In this document: positions 10,701-24,733 of the stretch, piece by piece
Numbering within the stretch: position 1 is the first letter of the stretch
How the letters are laid out: each line of letters begins with the position of its first letter
Assembly: GCA_029948255.1 (NCBI GenBank)
Contig: JALIZF010001830.1
Span: 434,001 to 498,000 of the forward strand
DNA length: 64,000 bases
Source of the DNA: Telmatactis stephensoni
Lineage: Eukaryota; Cnidaria; Anthozoa; Actiniaria; Isophelliidae
Direction of reading: 5' to 3'
The notes under the pieces: generated by a model
Database searches by the model: none
Told to the model about the DNA's origin: nothing
The model's input: the letters and a program-made list of their open reading frames with translations, nothing else
Program-made: the position numbers and the translations under genes

Positions 10701-13700
10701 TCATTGTAACTAACCCCAGCTCTCACCGCTCGGCCACCCTTGCTTCCCTCCACCCTTGCTTCCCTCCACCCTTGCTTCCCTCCACCCTTGCTTCCCTCCA
10801 CCCTTGCTTCCCTCCACCCTTGCTTCCCTCCACCCTTGCTTCCCTATATATAGCCTGATTATCAGACAGTAGGAGATCATTCGTTACATTTCCTTGTACC
10901 ACCTGTCGAGGTGGTACAGATCGTCGGTGAAATAAACATATGAATTCATTGTAACTAACCCCAGCTCTCACCGCTCGGCCACCCTTGCTTCCCTCCGCCC
11001 TTGCTTCCCTATATATAGCCTGATTATCAGACAGTCGGAGATCGTTCGTTACATTTCCTTGTACCACCTGTCGAGGTGGTACAGATCGTCGGTGAAATAA
11101 ACATATGAATTCATTGTAACTAACCCCAGTGTTGGTGACTTTAAAGTCTCTCATGACATAATCATCAAAGCTTTTCTCTAAGGTCATTTCAATGACAAGA
11201 CTTCCAATAGTTCTTGGAGCTTTACCAGGCCAGTACCGATGGACTTTGACCTAGAGAACATGTCGTGAGTAAGTATCATACATTGTTGTTTTACTTTGCA
11301 CTTGTACTCATCAGCAGCATTGCTGAACAGCAGGAAACCATAACAATGGAGCTGAGACTCGGTGTGTACATATATATATATATAAACCTTTGGAGGGCAA
11401 ATGTTGTGTGTTGTCCGGCGTTTGGCCTATTTATAGAATTACAATCGCGGACAATACCCTAAGAACTTTCAAGGGCAGTTAGAATACTGGGTGCCCTCCC
11501 CACCCCTCCCCTCTGGCCATACAATGTTGTATGGTAAAGAGCCCTTATTTTATGTCGGTAGCTAGTAATAGTCCCAAATTGACCGACGGTGCGCTCATTT
11601 TACTCCCCTCTCTCCATCAGTGCTTCGTTTCACGAGTATTTAAAGCTAATTAAAGCTACACGGAAAGGAAGATGTGAAGTCACTGGGGATCGAAATTTGG
11701 GTACCTCTCGCACAGAAGGCCGTGCACTAGCCAACTGTGCTACACTTGTTCCTGTTGCACTCACCTTCCCACTCTCTTGCTCTTGTGATAGCATAACAAT
11801 AGTGTGACAGTCTTGTTCCCAGACCATTCTCCAAAAGTCTGGAATGGTGTCTGGGATAGGGGCCTGGGTAGCAATAAAGGCTCGTTTTTGCATGTAACTG
11901 CTGATGTAGTTTGCATTGATGTAATCTGATCCATCAACCCCTGGTTGGGTAGATAATTTTACTCGTGTGTCTTCATATGGTAACACGTTAGCGTAACGGT
12001 TTTTGTGTTTATTAACGTGAAGGTTGGCAGCTGTAAATTTTGAGGGAGGTGCTTTGTTACGAGATAGACGTTCAAACTCCAATTCCATTGGTGTTTTACC
12101 TGATTAGATAAAAAGATCAGTTTTAGGACGAAGAAACGGACGCCTGAAGGAATAAACGGGGAAAGAAGTGTGCAAGCTAGAAGACAAGAACACAAATAAT
12201 AGCCAGCAAAGCTATCACACCATAAGCGTACATAGGCATGTTACAACGCAAGTAAGCAAGCAACCAAGCTCACAAGTGTACGTAGGTATGTAGGCGTGCA
12301 AGCACGCACATACGCAAGAAAGCAAGCACGCAAGTGCGCATCGACGCACGAATGTAAGCACGCAAGTACGCATGTATGCCCGCACGCACGCACAAAATCA
12401 AGCGCGCTGGCACACAAGTACGCATGCAAGTAATGCAAGCACACACGCATGTAAGCAAGCTAATCTCATGCGCACAAGTACGTTTGTACCACGCACACAA
12501 GTACGTTTGTACCACGCACACAAGCAACCAAGTGCGCACACGCGTACGCATGCATGCATGTAAGCAAGCCATCCAGTCAGGAAGTTAGCGCGCATGCTAC
12601 AAGCAAGCAAAATCCTCTATAACCACAGTATTTACGCGTTGAACAAGTGTTGTAACACTGACCTGTATCTTCATCTGGTCCCATCAACTCTCGAATTTTC
12701 TCCCTGAGATTCCGCGCTTGTATCTCAGTATCTCCACATGCTATGGCCTCAACAAGAACGTCGTGTATGAGAATATACTGATCTTCTACTTGTACCATTA
12801 GGTTACGCTGACTTCGTAAATGCATCACGAAGTTGTAGACATCGACATCGCCTTGTGCAGCGATTCGTTTGAGCATGGTATCGATGACAATGAAGGTTCC
12901 TGAAGGGGGAATTTTCAGCGTTAAAGAAATTATCAATCCAAGGCTTGGCTAATCAATATATAACCCCATCGTTTAGGGGCAGCTAATAACAATACTCTTT
13001 TGTTTTTCTGTCCTCAGGAAAAGCGAATCGTCCCGTCTACCAGGGACAACTTAGGCATAATCAGGGCCTTAGAGTAAAATTCCGCCACTTGAAACACCAA
13101 AGGGAACCCAAAAACTGCTCGAGAACGCATGAGTTTTGAATTAGATATTGACTGAAAAATGATCCAAGAGAAAAGGCTCTGTCGTCGTGTACCGGAATCT
13201 ATTGTTTTATAATACAAAAACATTGTGTATAGTGTAGTCTTTTATGGCAAATGCGCTGTTTGCAAAGCCAGAGGTAGTACAATCCTCCAAGACACTTTTA
13301 TTGACCTCTCTCAAATCTATGAGGCTTGTGAAGCCAGAGGTAGTACAATCCTCCAAGACACTTTTATTGACCTCTCTCAAATCTATGAGGCTTGTGTTTG
13401 GAATGGAACACTGGAGGAGGGAGGGCGGAGGAACTAAAACGCCAGGGACTCATCAAATTCTCGAATGAGCTTTTATCATGTAATTCCAAAAGTCACAGTA
13501 TACAGAAATATAATTACCAAAGCTGGAAAGAGCTAGCACGTCACAATTAGTAAAACTGTGAAGTTTGAATGAAGTAACTTTCAAACTCACGAAGATATGA
13601 ATTTTCCGAAATCGAAATTTTGTATGAAAACACAGAGGATTTCTTACAAATTCACACTTTTCAAAAATTCATATTCTCGCGAGTTTTGGATTTAAATCCT

Positions 13701-16700
13701 TCAAACTTCACTGCCTTGCTAATTTTAACATGCTCTTTCCAGCTATGGGAATTCTTTTTCTGTTTTACGAATTTAAAAATACCTGATAAAAGCTCATTAA
13801 GAATTGAATAAGATAGGGGCCTACATACCTGTACGTCCAACACCAGCACTACAATGTACAACCTAAGAGGAGAACAAATTTTAATCAAAAAGTAAATCCG
13901 CTAACAAATCATTTCTGATGGGATTCCTGCGGCAGCAAAAAAAGGGACTGGGAAGTAGAAAACATTTCATAATGAACCACAGGAAACCCAACCTTTGACG
14001 TTACATCTAAAGACTTATACAAATCTTTACGTGAAAAGTTTTAAATATAACAGTGAAATCCAGCTTACCATAGGTCCAGCGTCAGCCGGTTGAGCAGCAC
14101 TAGCCTTACGTACAAAGTTCAAAACTGACGTGACACTAGTTGGCACACCGTGATCAGGCCAAGCGGTATAGTGATATTGCGTGACTAGACGCTCTTCTGG
14201 TAGGTTCTTCATCTTTACACAGAAAGATCGAATGGTGTAATGACTCAGTTCTACGGTACTCATGAGAGATACCTCAATGTTGCCATATTCCATGGGTTCT
14301 ATTGTAGGCCAATATTGATGACATTTGATACGACCCTTTTCTTCACAGTTTGTAACCTGAACGATATAAAAATCACAGTCAGCCTTTTTGGAATCGTATT
14401 TTGAGCTCAGTAACAAACTTTTCTTTGGAACCCATTCTTAATTATAGAATATCTTATATTATCTTCTAGAGTGTTTTTTTCATAATACAGAGGTGCAAAA
14501 GACTAGTTTGCATCGATCAGTTGCCTTTTAAAGATGATAATTTCATGCAGCGCATATATGGTCTCAATAGAACGTCCATCACCTTCACCTTAATTTTTTT
14601 CAATTCCATGTCGGCAACAAAGGTGGAAGGAGGACCGTTCACTATAATGCTTTGCACGCATTGCCCCTTTTGGATGTCTGCTGTTGGCAGCCATTGTTAA
14701 GAGATAACAACAGTAATGTTTTATGAGATTAACGAGATCGCCGACTGTGCTTCGTTCCTTTTATATAAACACAGTATCCACCCAAATCACCAGATGCATT
14801 AATCAGCCATCTTATGGCCTGATTATATGAAGTGGTCTAGCTCGGCCGGGCTGACACATTTGCCATGTAATCGTAACGACGAAGTTTTTTGTGTTTCATA
14901 AATAAGTCGGGATCTCGGAAAATCCAGGCAGCTCGCTTCATATTTTCAGTCCCTTAAGGCCGGTACACACGGGGAAGCACGCTCCCGGCGCACGCTCCCG
15001 GAACATGCTCCATCGTGTGTACTAGTCGTGGAAAAACGTCCGGGAGCGTGCTCCCTCGTGTGTACCGGCCTTTACATTTCAATTTAAAGCGGGCGATGCG
15101 AGGTAGGCTTGAATTCCAACCGTATACAGTGGCTTTAATACCGCGCCCGCGATCCACTGCTCACTGACGGCTGGACGCCTGCGATTGGCATTGTTTACTT
15201 CCAGCCGTGAGTGGGGAGGCTCGGGACAAGACTCCCCTTTCCCCTTTAAGGCTGACAACCAAGCCTAGATGTGAGACAGCTGTATTCAAAGGCCACGCGC
15301 GTCTTAAATGTTCTATAAATTACCATGACAATGAGTCTGGTTCCTCGTTCCCATATCATCCTCCAGAAATCATCACACGTGTTTGGTAGTGGACCTTGAG
15401 CTGCTAGATATTCTCTCTTCTTATTGTATCCATCCAGGTAATTAGCATTTATATAATGTGAAAGAGGATCACCTTGTAGCGTACTTAATTTGACACGAGT
15501 ATGTTCGAATGCTAAAATCAACCATACGAAGTCAGTCAGACCAGGGAAGTCTGGAGGAGGCGTATCAAGGGGATTGGGTTTCCTTTGGTCACACAGGAAA
15601 CCCAATTCTCTCTCCGTTTCCCCCTAAAGAAACGCTTGCTACGCAGGCTAGAGGAGGGGAGGAATGGGCATTGGGTAAAAAAAAAAGACAAAAACAGATC
15701 AAGATGATCACCGCATTACTCGTTTAAGCGCCACTCCTCGAATAAGCGCCGCATTCGTTCACAAATACGGAAGCGGCCGTAAAAATAATAACATGTAAGT
15801 ACTTGTATTGTTGGTGTATTCAACACCAAGTGTGTCAATAGATGGTAAATCAATTATTGATACACTTGGTGTTACATTCAATTGGTGCTACATACATTTG
15901 AAACACGTCATTTTGTTGTTGACATTTGCTTAACGTATTAAATCATTTATAAATATTATGATTTTAAAAAAAAAACCGCATCCCTCAAATTAACGCCACC
16001 AACGAATAAGCGTCGCATCTAAAAGTCGCCAAAATTCAATGAAGATGAAGGTCGTGGCGACTAAACAAGCAAATACGGTAGGTCAGTTATCAGACAAAGA
16101 AAAAGAGAAATGGTCGGATGAAAAATGAGGGAGCGGAACAAGACGAGGGGGAGATCAGGTGAAAAGACTATCTAACTATAGAAGTAATCCAAGTCTCGCT
16201 CGTTAATTTTTTCCGTTGTTTGAGCTTCTTTATTTTTCCGTGCTTGGGCTTCCTGTGTCAAATTCGAATTACATCACAGGAAGCCCAAGCAACAGATAAA
16301 AAATTTACGTGCGAGACTTGGAGCAAGTCTAATCTAGCTAGTGAGCATGAGATGGAACAGTTCTTCGATTTTTAATCTCCCTAATTGATTCCAACCGTTT
16401 TCTTTAAGACTCAATTTTCTTAGACTCAAATACATCAATTACCTGAGACGTTGTTATACCGATTTTTAGACCGCTGGTTGGGATCTAGAGATGTTTCCGA
16501 CGTTGCACTCTCTGGCGAATGGATTGTTGAGTACTCTTGAGAGAACAGTAGATCGGAATTCGAATGTAGACGGCGAACGTGTTGTTCGAATTCAGACGCA
16601 GAATAAACCTCTCCAGGCTCATAGTGTTCTAAACAAATGCATTATTTCATTAGTTTATTCATGGGGAATTTTTGAAAAGGCTTTGAAAAGGGTTCTTGTT

Positions 16701-19700
16701 ATTTACCGTAACTATGGTCTCGTCGAAAACGAGCAAGGCTATTCAATCTTTTGCTGCGCTGTTTCATTCCTATTTCATCATCGCCAGTATTTCGTTTCTT
16801 TTTCAGCAACACCTTAAACAAAGAAAGACCAATGTAGAAGCCAAAAACAAAATATTAAAATGTAAAACAAATGTACTTTCATCTTTTTGTATTGTTTGTT
16901 TGTTTGCAATTAGATTTTTTCGTTCATTCTTTGAATAGATTCGTCAACCCCCAAAACAAAACAAAACAAAAACCAAACAAACAAAAAACACAAGTGAACA
17001 CAACACAACATAACAACGCAACAAAAACAAAACACAAAACCACAAAACACAACAAAAACAAAATACAAAACAACAGATACAAAACACAACAAGTGAACAC
17101 AACACAACATGATGCAAAACAAAACACACAGAACAGCACAACAACACCAAAAAAACAAAACGGAGATCCCCTATATGCCCTTTTTATACATTTATCTTTC
17201 ATATTTATTATCGACTTACCAATACCAACAACACAACAACACCAAATAAACAAAACGGAGATCCTCTATGTGCCCTTTTTATACATTTATCTTTCATATT
17301 TATTATCAACTTACCAACACCAACAACACAATAACACCAAATAAACAAAACGGAGATCCTCTATATGCCCTTTTTATACATTTATCTTTCATATTTATTA
17401 TCGACTTACCAACACCAACAATATCACGCATGCGATAACTACGAGTGCCAGTGTTACCAAAACCGCTATTATCACCGTATCATCATCATCAGTAGGCTTT
17501 GTTTTTGTAGTTATGATGGGTGTCCATCCGAAGTATTCAAACTCCTTTGTGATTGTTACCGCTTTTTGTATAAATCTGTACTTTGTACCAGGTTCCAGGG
17601 GTTTGTTGTAGTATGCTACTCCAGTTGGTGACCTCGTCGCTGCCTCTGCTTTTTCTGAATTCAAAATGAGCAATATAGTATCAAGCAGTGAAGCATATAG
17701 TCATTTATAACATAGCTACAATCTTACGCGTGCTCTGATTGGCCAGAAAGCTATGAACTATTTGCCCATGGGCTGCACTGCGTGCGCACTATCTTCGTCG
17801 TCTTTTTGCAAATCGTTCGTTTGCAAGATGGCGACACATCTAATGCGCGCTCTGATTGACCGAAAAATCTATTAACTATTTCCCCATGGGCTGCACGTCT
17901 CCATTTTTAACGTTCTTGGCTCTGCTTATAAATCAATTAGACAACAGAAAGCCGCGCGCCCATGGCGATATAGACGCACTTGAGAAAATATAAGAACTCT
18001 TAACAAACTAGAGTCGCACTTGGCTACGCCTCGTGCCACTCTTACGTTTGTTAATCGTTCTTTATATTTTCTCTCGTGCGTCTATAACGCCATGGACGCG
18101 CAGCTTTCTGTTGTCTAATTGATAATTTCAGTTGCATCTATAGGTTAATTGGGAGATTTGCATCGGCAACAAATGAAAATTCAATGGTGACAATTTTTTT
18201 CTGTGCGTCTGTACTCTAATAGATGTACAGATGACGTCAAAATGCGTTGAGAACAAAAGAAATCTATCTGTATTCATTGAAATATTTCAACCAGAGTGTG
18301 CGTAAGATTCAATGACTTCATCCATGCCTGTGCACTGTAAACAGATCTCGGTTAACGCTGAGCGAGCATTGATACAGACCTTTATTCTTTTGACATGTAA
18401 ATCAGTGTTACCATAACCACAAATTGGCTTTGAGCAAAACCTCGTGGAAATCGAAGGTATTTGCTTCGTTGATTTACACCTCTCTGATTCATTTGTGTGC
18501 ATTTCTTGCTTTTTCACGGACTGTGACCAAAACATCAAAGAATATATTACGCGCAGCCGAGACTGCTGTTGAGCAAGATGCACATGTGAAATGGCCTATA
18601 ACACACGGTTCTTGACCAATCAGAGTGCGCATAATATACCAATTATTAAGCAAATGACAATCAGATTTCGCGCTGTGCCGCAAGAGTCTCTTTTTCTCAT
18701 GATGGGCCATTGACTAGCCTCCTATGCAGCCGCTCCTACGAACGTGGGGATACGCGTTGCGTGACACAAAGGAGCGGCTGCATAGGAGGCTAGCCATTGA
18801 CCGGCCAGGAAAAATAATTTCCAGCTCTACGTTTCAATTTTAAAACTGTTTATAAAGTGATTTTTGTCGTTTACTATGGAAAATGATGTTTGATTCTGAA
18901 TTAATTGCCCACCAAAGTTTGAATTCTGGGCTCTCTAAGTGAGGCTAAAAGCGCTGTTACACTGTGCAATTTTCTCAGCAACTTCCCCAGCAATATTGCA
19001 AGTTGCTGGGGAAAATTGCACAGTGTGACAGCGCCATAAGTTTCTCTGCAACTTGTTTCGCAACGCCGTTGCGAGACAAGTTGCTGAGAAAATTGCACAG
19101 TGTAACAGCGCCTTAAGGCTGGATTGAAGCAGCGTGAACAGTCTTGAGAAAACTATCTATTTGGTGAATGGTCGTCTTGAATGTGTTTTATCCAATCAAA
19201 ACGCTGACACATTATGATGACAAAGACTTTTTCATGATCATACGAAATTTGCTTAAGTGGAAGTTCTGTGACATCAATATTACACTTCATTGATTTTGAA
19301 CAAACGTTTAGGGTGGAGGTTATCGAGCAAGTCTCTGGACATTGCTCGTACTTTTGGCATCACATCCAAGTGTCAAGTTTCATCAAAGTTTATCAGCGAT
19401 ATCAGATAATTGATGTTGATGATGGTTATATGGTTATAACAATAAAGATGAATAATATAATAGTGATGATTATGATGACGACGGTGCGGATAATAATCAT
19501 GACAATATGATGATAATGATAATGAATAACCGTTTGTTAGATAACAGATTGACCGAAATCGTTTACAGTTTATATAATAATTGGTATATTACACGCCCTC
19601 TGATTGGTCGAGAACCGTGTGCGATTACAGTTTATATAATAATTGGTATATTACACGCGCTCTGATTGGTCGAGAACCGTGTGTGATTACAGCATCTACG

Positions 19701-22700
19701 CATAGACGACACACAAACCGTACGCGCGCTCTGATTGGTTGAATTATTTAAAAAAAACTATTCAAAAACAATCACTTTTTTGCATCTAACAGAGTGTAGA
19801 CGCACGAAAAAAAAAATGGAATTTTGTTAAATCGATGATATGACGATGATGATGATAATGATCATAATAATTTTATTACCATCTCTCCGTTTTCTTCTAT
19901 TCTTACATCGGTCCTTATAACCTTTTAATGGATACCATTTTCCATCACCAACTACAACTTCCTTTCCATTGTCGTTATCACCGACCATCATTGCAGGATA
20001 TATATTAGCATCACCAGTCTTCTTAAGTGCTGCTTCCGTTTGGTCGGTCGACGGTTCTGGCCCATCTCCTTTGTATACAATCACTAACGAATAACTAGAA
20101 ACAAAAGATACACAAGAGCCATTAATGTCACGACGCATTAAAGAATGGGATATTTTTAGAACATGCACTCATGACGTATGCTTCGTGAAGAAGCAGCGAA
20201 GAATGTGTAAGCAAAGCTAAAGAATCACTTTCCCAGATATCAGTTCTTTTCCACTAAGTTTGGTCTCATGTTTAGGTGACCATAAAGCGAAGAGACTATA
20301 AGGGACTCTCGACGTTGGTCACTTACTTTACCTTATTCACGGATTATACCACGCAAACCCCCCCCCCCTCCCCCCCACCCCACCCCATAAGCATAAGAAA
20401 CAAAACTTTTCCATTTTCTTATGCTTATGCTTATGACGTTATGTTGCGTGTGTGAACCGGTAAAATAACGCTTATGCTTATTTTTATGTCGTCGTGGGAT
20501 CCGGGCCTTAAACTCTGAGCTGACAGCGCTCAAATTTCGCTATTATCTTACCAGATTTTTCCTCCTTTAGATGTAAACTCCTCGTTGTGAAAAGGAATCC
20601 TTACAGTGTCAGTAGATTCTGAAGTCTGCCCTTTAGTTATTGTTATGGTATCTGAAAAACAAAATAGAAGAGCAACTAAACGTGAAAAGTCTGAATGTTA
20701 GGAAAGTAATGAGAGTAGAGGAAAGGGAAAAGAGAAGGAAGGCTTAAGGGAAAAAGGCTGGAAAAGAATAGAAATGGTTTGGAATGGGCAAGAATAAAAT
20801 TTTAAAAATACAGAAAAAGAGTGCAAAGGAGAGAGGGGAAACTAGGCAGACAAGAAGCAATTCAGGAATGAAGGAAAAATGGAGGGAGGGAGGGGAAGGG
20901 AAGGAAGGAGGGAAGGACACCATTGTCAAAATTCTACTCAGAACAGACATCATATGTTAGATGTATTGCATTGTTGTTAGTTCGTATAACTGTATTTTGT
21001 TATTGACATTATAGTGGAACTTCTTTTATACGGACACTGCTGGACCGTTCCCAAATAACGCAAACCCACCGTTGATGAATATGGGCAATTCTGAGCTTCT
21101 TTTTGGTTGACCAATCTTATTATAACCAGAGCAAGTATATTTGCCACCATTTTGACGATCAACTGAGTTCACCGTCAACGTGTTATCATGATTTCCAGAT
21201 ATTTTTGCATCTGGGATGTCTTTGTCGTCTTTCTTCCATGTAAATGTCGGTGGAGGCTTTCCACCCCCTGCACATAGCAACACGAATTGTCCACCAACAT
21301 TAACATATCCATTACTGTAAACACCTTCGACAGCTTTAATTTCCGTCTTCTCTGCAGGATCTAAACACAATTGTACAAAAAGATCATTTTGAGTGTCTTC
21401 GTTCGTTCACACTGAATACCAAATGAGATGCGAGAAGGTAGAATGAAAATTTCATTTAGAAAAAGTTCTGCTGTTGAAAAACGGAAATCGCAGACTGTTA
21501 GTTTATGTTCGAACAGGCGCCCAGCTTCGAATAACTGTCCCCTCGATCCTTCAAAATTAGCGCTCTCTTAAGGCTAAAAAATAACCCCAGTAAATAAGCA
21601 CCTTTTTCTAATAAGCCCCCTCCCCGACAAAGAATTACTGAATACTATATTCGGCAGTATCTTATTACATGAAATATTTCGCGTGCTGCGATCATAAAAG
21701 GGCGGGAAAATTTAGGGACTGACATTTTGACATCCCGTAAAGAAAATATGCATCTATTACCATTACATCGTTGACATATTTGCTATGAAGTTCTATCATG
21801 TAAAATTTCTTTATCTACTTCAAGCAAACATGTCTTTGGTACGGGCATTTCAAACTGGTATCGACTTCAAGAGCAGATACAAGCAGAAAACATGTCAAAT
21901 AGCATTACACGAAAAGCTTATAAAAACTGTTTTGTAACGTTGGTCACCGCAAAATCGCGAAATTAAAGTGTCGTGGAATATATGGTATATGGTCCCGGAT
22001 AAATGGAACTCGTTGACGACAGGATTTTGAAAAGAAAGTATAAATTTGTACCTCACACACAGATCTGTTAACGTTTCTACTACATGTTTACTAATGAATG
22101 TCAGAGTTTGAGTACTAGTTCACTTGCAATAAAGATGTCATATTGAGATCTAAATTAGGACAACAAAATAAGCATCCCCTCTCAACCTAGAAAATTTATA
22201 AGCGCCCTGGGAAAAATTTCAGCATTGATGTCATTTTTGATTTTGTGATTTATGTAGCAAATATTCGTAGACAAAACATATAAAAGTCCCGCATATATCA
22301 ATAGTTTACCCAGCAGCCATTTCGGTCTCACGTTCGATGATTTTGAAAGGATCAATATTTGTACAAATAGGCGTATATAAATCAGGTGGCGGATCAAGGA
22401 TTATTTTCAGAAGGGGGTGCACCATCACATAAATTGAAAACTGCCGAGATCATATTTTGGAAAAATATCGAGAAAAAAACACTTAAAGTTGTCTCAGGAG
22501 TGGGGTGCGCACCCCCTGCACTCCCTCCTCTAAATCCACCCCTGTAAATAGTCAGCAGAATTTGATGGACAACGAATTTGAACTGCTCAAAGAAACTACT
22601 TACAGTTAACAGTTAGATAACCACGCCTTGTATCAGATGGCACCGAACCAATGCCATTGCTTACTGTACAAGCGTAAAATCCTTTATCACCCCTTTTGAG

Positions 22701-24534
22701 GCCTGTGATGGTCAACGTAGAGTTGGCTCGTCCTACTACATTTGGATTGCTGATAGTTATTTTATCACTATTCGACAACGTTTGTCCATTAACTTTTTTC
22801 CATGTTACACTTGCTAACGGCTTTCCTTCAATTTCACACCATAAAAGTGACGCTTTGTTCTTCATTTCTTGTTTCATTTTGTGGATGAACAAAGATGTTA
22901 GGACGGATCTTGAAATATAAATCAAAAAAGTAAACTATGTTAAGTTTAATAATCGCGTCCATACATAATGAGTGGTAATCTGTAACACCTCGTAACGCCG
23001 TGTAAAAACAGTACCTATATTACTGGTGGTTCACAGGCTGTCCTTCGTCGAAGCAAAAGACGAAGGGTTAACCCTAGTTAGTATAAACCTACTAACGGTT
23101 TATGACTAAATCCTGCATTCTGATTGGCCTACTCTACTAGAGGTCTAATTTGTGATAACCTACTAGCAGCGAAAATACTATGGCGGATCAAAACGCTGAA
23201 CTGCATTTTGCAGTGATTTCTCAGGATTTTTGAGAATTTACATCCATAATTATTTGATCGACTATTAGTAGTTTTATACTAAAACAATTAAACCCTTCGG
23301 CCACATGGACTACGAGTCAATTGCCTATTCGACCTTCAACCTCATGGGCCATTGACATGTAGTAACGAAATTTTGTATGAAAACATTTGTTATGCAAGAG
23401 ATACCAACAAATTTCGATTTTTGAAAATTCGCATCTCCTTGATTTTTCAACTTATATTCTTCAAATTTCACAGTTTTACTGATTTTCAGTTATTGCATTT
23501 CATGAAAATACTTAAATGGCCGTTTTTATCACTTTTGTTGTAATCTTTTTTTTTTGCGTTATTACATTTTTAATGGACCCAGCTTTGATCTGAGAAATTT
23601 GCTGATAAAGTGGTCCTAGGACAGGCCTGACAGTGACTCGAGCACTTGAGCACGGACGTGCACTCATATATGTAATGTAATGTAATAACTTTATTTAACG
23701 AGGGTGAAACACACAACAGTTACAATTTATAACAATTGCACTGATAACCCAGTGGCCCTCATGAGGGCCACTCATATATGCCTTTCACGTTTTAAATCAC
23801 TTAGAAGAAACAACACATTCAACAGTTCACGTACTAATACTCAACAGTGAAGTACCACTACAGAACGAGATATCACAACCAACAGCTGGATGTCATTTCT
23901 GGAATAGCAGTGTTGTAGTATTTTACTGTGAACCGTCTTAAGCTAATACTTACAGTCAACAGTTAGGTAACCACGACTTGAAAGAGATGTCACTGTATCC
24001 ACATAATTGCTTACTGTACAAGTGTACAATCCTTCGTCACCCCTTGTGACATTTGTGATGGTCAAAGTAGAGTTGGCTCGCCCCACCACCCTTGGAATGC
24101 TGATGCGTATTTTGCCACCATTCGACAAGGCTTGTCCATCTTTTTTCCATGTTACATTGACTAATGGTTTTCCCTCAATCTCACACCATAAAGTGACGCT
24201 CTGTCCCTCCGTCTTCGTTTCATTTCTTGGATGGACAAAGATCAATGGTGGATCTTAAAAATACAAGGAAAAATCAAATTCTCTTTTCACATCTTTTTTC
24301 CATGTTACATTGACTAATGGTTTTCCCTCAATCTCACACCATAAAGTGACGCTCTGTTCTTCATTTCTTGTTTCATTTCGTGGATGAACAAAGATAACTG
24401 GTGGATCTTGGAAAACATGGAACGACAAATTAAATTTCATTTCACAGAATAATAATCATAATGAAATAATTAATTACTGTGGAGGCTTTCATCGGCTTAA
24501 TCACAATACCACTACGTTGGAGGTTATAATAATT

Positions 24535-24613
<79 letters not shown>

Positions 24614-24691
24614 TCATGCAGATAGTTGCTTAGGCTGCAAGTCCGCAATATCTGCTTACACCATGTAAAACAGTCTGAAGTTTAAATAAAC

Positions 24692-24733
<42 letters not shown>

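Noticed and set aside
12241..12610. Overlapping Cys/Ala/His-rich frames
   Set aside because: Degenerate GCA/CGCA repeat in an intron; all frames are open by composition.
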